A DNA stretch of 64,000 bases from the NCBI GenBank assembly GCA_963693315.1, contig OY856186.1, positions 305,303,879 through 305,367,878 of the forward strand. Reading direction: 5' to 3'. The notes below the pieces were generated by a model that was not told where the DNA came from, made no database searches, and worked only from the letters and a program-made list of their open reading frames with translations. A program made the position numbers and the translations under genes. Source of the DNA: Diogma glabrata (lineage: Eukaryota > Arthropoda > Insecta > Diptera > Cylindrotomidae). Shown one piece after another: positions 59,318 to 64,000 of the stretch. Numbering within the stretch: position 1 is the first letter of the stretch; every line of letters starts with the position of its first letter.

Positions 59318-60611
59318 ATGGATAATCAAGAACCATCAACATCGTCTGCGGTGTCTTCGCAAATGGAAGCAACAACATCAACAAGTTTTGACTCTAGATT
59401 GACTAACATGCCTCATCAAGATATTGTTGTTTTTGGTTTATCAAATGATTTAAATGATCTTAGTTTGCCTACTAAATGTGACATTTTAAAATATTATTTT
59501 TTTTTAAGTGATCGTGCTAAATTTGAAAACAAAATGTTCTCGTATAAAACTTTTACTCCTCACGTAACAGATAAATTGATCCAAATTTTGTGTAAATTAA
59601 ATATTGAAATCATTAATAGAAAGAGTGTTTTCAAAAAATTAACTGGTTTGCTTGATAAATACCAGAAACATGTACAACATAGAAACAAAAGAGATGAATT
59701 TAAAGCATTTGTTGATTCATAAACGAATTATTTTATATTGGCAAATGTAATTGCAAATTAAAAACAACAGAATGCTCGTGTGGATTGATTCCAGAACATC
59801 TAAAAGAATTTATGATGGACCAGCATAATGATAGAAAATTCACAATACCTGAATATACGGAAGACGTTCAAGAAGTAGCTACAACAATACCAACACTTAC
59901 AACTGGTACCGATGATCCAACATACGAACCACCTGAATTACAAATGGATGAAGATGAAAATGAAGCAACAACAGAAGTTCCAGAAGCAACTGTTCAAATG
60001 AGACGAGGTCATTATACTCAAAGATACGATGCCTTAAATTTTGCTATGATGTGTGATAGATTCGGTGTTTCAGATAGAGTCGCTTCATGTTTAGCAACAG
60101 TTTTATTCGAAAGATATAAATTTTAGAGATGTTCATGGTAATCTTGTTATTATGGATAAATCAAAAGTGGCTAGAGAAAAAGTTAAATCTAGAGATGCAG
60201 TGCTTCGTACACGACATACAAATTCTTCCATAACTGCATTATCTTTCGATGGTAGAAAAGATGACTCATTAACTACAGAGAAAACTAATGACAAATTTCA
60301 TACCACTATGGTAAAAGAACCGCATTTAGTTGTTCTGAAAGAGCCCTATAATGAGTTACTTGGATATGTAAATTTGGGTAGTCAAGAAGATGCAAAAACC
60401 AAACACAGAAAACTGAATGAATTTTTCAACAATAAAACATTAACAGTTGATCAATTAATTGGCATATGCAGTGATGGTGAGCCAGCAAATACTGGAACAG
60501 AAAATGGTGTTTTACGATTATTTGAAAAACAGTTAAATAGACCATTTCACTGGTTTATATGTCTGCTTCATTTCAATGAACTGCCATTTCGTCATTTATA
60601 TGAAGCTGTTA
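59318..60611 (+). pseudogene. RNase-H-like insect transposon gene, 5' part, broken
   Basis: Three consecutive frames: 59318-59722 (MDNQEPSTSSAVSSQM, DIVVFGLSNDLNDL), 59785-60126 (acidic, then RYDALNFAMMCDRFGVSDR) and 60152 onward. The last has NSSITALSFDGRKDD, DQLIGICSDGEPANTGTENG and NRPFHWFICLLHFNELPFRH. The DGRKD and CSDGEPANTG segments look like the first two acidic motifs of an RNase-H-like transposase core found in a group of repeated insect and cnidarian genes. The superfamily is unclear to me. The frame breaks at 59722 and 60126 by small indels, and the coding stops at about 60611, where the pentanucleotide array begins. The 3' part is not found in the window. Confidence 0.7.
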
Positions 60612-61645
60612 TTGTAGTGTAGTGTAGTGTTTTGTAGTGTTTTGTGTAGTGTTTTGTGTTTGTGTTTTGTGTAGTGTTTTGTGTTGTGTTTTGTGTTGTG
60701 TTTTGTGTTGTGTTTTGTGTTAGTGTTAGTGTTTTGTGTTGTGTTGTGTGGTTTGTGTTGTGTTGTGTTGAATATGTTGTGTTGTTTGTGTTGTGTTGTG
60801 TTATGTAATGTTGTTTTATGTTGGGTTATGTTGTGCTATGTTGGGTTATGTTGTGTTATGTTGGGTTATGTTGTATGGGTTATGTTGTGGGGCTGTATGG
60901 GCTATGTTGTGTTATGTTGGTATGCTATGTTGTGTTATGTTGTGTCGTGTCGTGTCGTGTCGTGTCGTATCGTATCGTATCGTGTCGTGTCGTGTTGTGT
61001 TGTGTTGTGTTGTATTGTATTGTATTGTATTGTGTTGTGTTGTGTTGTGTTGTGTTGTGTTGTGTTGTGTTGTGTTGTGTTGTGTTGTGTTGTGTTGTGT
61101 TGTGTTGTGTTGTGTTGTGTTGTGTTGTGTTGTGTTGTGTTGTGTTGTGTTGTGTTGTGTTGTGTTGTGTTGTGTTGTGTTGTGTTGTGTTGTGTTGTGT
61201 TGTGTTGTGTTGTGTTGTCTTGTGTTGTGTTGTGTTGTGTTGTGTTGTGTTGTGTTGTGTTGTGTTGTGTTGTGTTGTGTTGTGTTGTGTTGTGTTGTGT
61301 TGTGTTGTGTTGTGTTGTGTTGTGTTGTGTTGTGTTGTGTTGTGTTGTGTTGTGTTGTGTTGTGTTGTGTTGTGTTGTGTTGTGTTGTGTTGTGTTGTGT
61401 TGTGTTGTGTTGTGTTGTGTTGTGTTGTGTTGTGTTGTGTTGTGTTGTGTTGTGTTGTGTTGTGTTGTGTTGTGTTGTGTTGTGTTGTGTTGTGTTGTGT
61501 TGTGTTGTGTTGTGTTGTGTTGTGTTGTGTTGTGTTGTGTTGTGTTGTGTTGTGTTGTGTTGTGTTGTGTTGTGGTGTGGTGTGTTGTGTTGTGTTGTGT
61601 TGTGTTGTGTTGTGTTGTGTTGTGTTGTGTTGTGTTGTGTTGTGT
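60611..61645 (+). repeat. (GTTGT)n pentanucleotide array, left arm
   Basis: The last 600 bp are nearly pure TTGTG repeats with two point variants (61219, 61575). The outer 380 bp are degenerate: TTGGGTTATG, TGTATGGG, CGTGTCGTAT blocks. All long Cys/Val/Leu frames on plus and Thr/Gln/His/Asn frames on minus over it are artefacts. Confidence 0.95.
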
Positions 61646-61739
61646 ATTATCTTCGTTATATTGGATTGATATAAATACAAATTTAAACGAGCGCCATCAG
61701 TTAAATAAACTTAATAATATAAGTTTAAATATGGCGAGA

Positions 61740-62491
61740 GATATAATTAAGTAACTGCAACATATTGCAGATGCCTCTGATAAGCTCCAAGGTTCAAAAC
61801 ATCCAACAATTCATCTCGTCTACACTTCCATATCTTTTTTAAAAAGAATTTGCAGAATCGAGGAGAGCGATTCAGAAATAATAAAAAGTTTTAAGGACAA
61901 ATTAATTCTTTACATTGAAGCAAAATGGATTCAAAATTTATCTGTACTTCATAAAATTTCAATCTATATGTTTCCACCAACTAACAAATTGAAAATTTTT
62001 AATAATGATGAAAAAGTTGAAATTATTGCAGAAACAAAAAACATGTTGAGAGAATACTACGAAAATGACTATGCTTTCGGAGAATTCCAACTTGAACACC
62101 CTTCAGAAAGTGATCTGAATTTTTTTGGTGAGTTAATTGATACCCTAGTAAATTCAACATTCGCAATACAAGCTAATCTGAGATTAATATTTTCCAAAAT
62201 ACAAACGTTACACTACACGACAACTTCGATGTATTACTTTGGTGGGAAAAAAATAAAGAACAATATCCTATTTTATACAAATTAAGTCAAAAAGTATTTT
62301 CAATTCCTGCTAGTAGCTCTTCTTCAGAGCGGATATTTTCGTCTGCTGGAAATCTAATAACCGACAAAAGATCAAAATTAGATCCTTCACGAGTAGGAAA
62401 TATAATGTTTCTACATAAAAATTTAAAAAATTATAACCAACTACTTTTGATTTTGCAAGTTTGCTTGAAAATGAGAATGAAAATTCTTAAC
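61740..62491 (+). pseudogene. hAT transposase C-terminal fragment
   Basis: Starts around 61756 with LQHIADASDKLQGSKHPTIH and continues through FLKRICRIEES and MFPPTNKLKIFNNDEK to NMLREYYENDYAF. After a one-base shift near 62245 comes the hAT dimerisation domain: KNKEQYPILYKLSQKVF, SIPASSSSSERIFSSAGNL, RSKLDPSRVGNIMFLHKNLK. It ends at 62491. The N-terminal two thirds are absent. It is flanked by the two inverted satellite arrays, so it may be cargo of that structure. Confidence 0.85.
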
Positions 62492-62957
62492 TGAAAGTGA
62501 AAATGAACCAAAGAAACATATAAAAAAGTAAAATAATTAGAAAAAATTAATTTTTTAAAAATAAACTGTTTTTGTTAAAATAAATTTAGGTTTATAATTT
62601 ATAAAATGAATTATTAAAAATCCGTTTTTGTTATTATGTATTATTATTTAACTTAAAATAAAAAGTAGAGAGGTGTCAAGGGACACCCAGATGGAACGAA
62701 GTTCCTTTCGATTAATTAGTGAAGGAATGGTAATAAAATTTTATTATAATTATATTAAACTTCCAATTTACAACTATAGCAAAAAGTGTCGTTACAACTT
62801 TTGGTCTTAATTTTTTCCGTCAAATCGTTACTTCGTTCCAATAAGTTTTATATTTATGTATTGAATGTAATTCATTGTTTGGATTATTGAATATACTTGT
62901 AAAGACCTTTATTATGTTATACATATTGGGGCATGTTTATTGAATAAAATAAAATAA
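62492..62957. other. Non-coding tail between hAT fragment and right array
   Basis: AT-rich, with GTCAAGGGACACCC and GGAACGAAGTTCC (a short palindrome) near 62677-62710. No gene. Confidence 0.55.
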
Positions 62958-64000
62958 AACACATTTCTAAAACACAATTCTAAAACACTAACACTAACAC
63001 AACACAACACACAACACACAACACACAACACACAACACACAACACACAACACACAACACACAACACACAACACAAAACACTAACACTAACACTAACACAA
63101 CACTAACACAACACAACACAACACAACACAACACAACACAACACAACACAACACAACACAACACAACACAACACAACACAACACAACACAACACAACACA
63201 ACACAACACAACACAACACAACACACCACAACACAACACAACACAACACAACACAACACAACACAACACAACACAACACAACACAACACAACACAACACA
63301 ACACAACACAACACAACACAACACAACACAACACAACACAACACAACACAACACAACACAACACAACACAACACAACACAACACAACACAACACAACACA
63401 ACACAACACAACACAACACAACACAACACAACACAACACAACACAACACAACACAACACAACACAACACAACACAACACAACACAACACAACACAACACA
63501 ACACAACACAACACAACACAACACAACACAACACAACACAACACAACACAACACAACACAACACAACACAACACAACACAACACAACACAACACAACACA
63601 ACACAACACAACACAACACAACACAACACAACACAACACAACACAACACAACACAACACAACACAACACAACACAACACAACACAACACAACACAACACA
63701 ACACAACACAACACAACACAAAACACAACATAACACAACATAACATACCAACATAACCCAACATAACACAACATAACCCATACAACATAACCCATACAAC
63801 CTATACAACCCATACAACCCCACAACATAACCCATACAACATAACCCAACATAACACAACATAACCCAACATAAAACAACATTACATAACACAACACAAA
63901 AACAACACAACACAACACAAACAACAAAACACTCTAAAACACTAACACAACAAAACACGAAACAAAACACAAAACAAAACACAAAACATTAGAAACACAG
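62958..64000 (-). repeat. (ACAAC)n pentanucleotide array, right arm
   Basis: Reverse complement type of the left array. The core from about 63106 to 63720 is nearly pure ACACA repeats. The outer part (63721-64000) carries the degenerate AACATAACCC and CCATACAAC blocks that mirror the outer 380 bp of the left arm. The array continues beyond the window. All ORFs over it are artefacts. Confidence 0.95.

Noticed and set aside
60681..61754. Several 250-360-codon Cys/Val/Leu and Thr/Gln/His/Asn ORFs
   Set aside because: They are translations of a pentanucleotide repeat in all frames; the same happens at 62994-63982.

Overview
The window is AT-rich eukaryotic DNA made almost wholly of transposable elements in different states of decay. 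Short introns of about 50-65 nt with GTAAG-type donors, and the mix of element families, point to an insect, most likely a fly. I cannot fix the species. I see no CRISPR array, tRNA, rRNA or operon. Only two stretches might be non-transposon genes: a broken spliced fragment at 45.25-46.38 kb and a spliced uncharacterised gene at 52.77-54.03 kb.

Left part (1-11 kb): a long LTR with a polypurine tract before it and a primer-binding-like site after it (1412-2871), then AT-rich DNA with hairpins, a TA-flanked MITE (4592-4847) and a 1.6-kb element with about 265-bp inverted ends (5574-7152). Central part (11-31 kb): one old hAT/ZBED-type transposase frame, hit by three later insertions whose duplications can be read. 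They are an 8.8-kb TNP2/CACTA-like DNA transposon (11134-19954, TAG duplication), a Ty3/gypsy element of the CsRn1 type with LTRs that look identical (20076-25722, TATT duplication) and a CR1/Jockey-type LINE (25884-30579, about 9-11 bp duplication).

The next part (31-44 kb) holds many palindromic mini-elements and a minus-strand Polinton/Maverick protein-primed DNA polymerase B pseudogene. That gene is split by two very long solo LTRs, 2961 bp (duplication GAGGT) and 4699 bp (duplication AATTG), of the same broad family as the LTR at 1412. They differ mainly by private minisatellites and internal sequence.

Right part (44-64 kb): a spliced gene fragment hit by a LINE piece; a large foldback element with a perfect 90-bp-arm palindrome; several inverted-repeat elements, one carrying an RTE-type LINE endonuclease fragment; a second, decayed copy of the TNP2-like transposase plus DUF4806-like gene pair in the opposite orientation to the first; a broken RNase-H-like insect transposon gene; and two roughly 1-kb pentanucleotide arrays in inverted orientation around a hAT transposase C-terminal fragment. 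The last array runs off the window.

The most notable system is the TNP2-like transposon. It has short inverted ends, satellite-like arrays rich in TTACCGA-type motifs near both ends, one of them inside the presumed first intron of the transposase gene, and a linked multi-exon DUF4806-like gene. The same two-gene order is kept in a diverged second copy.
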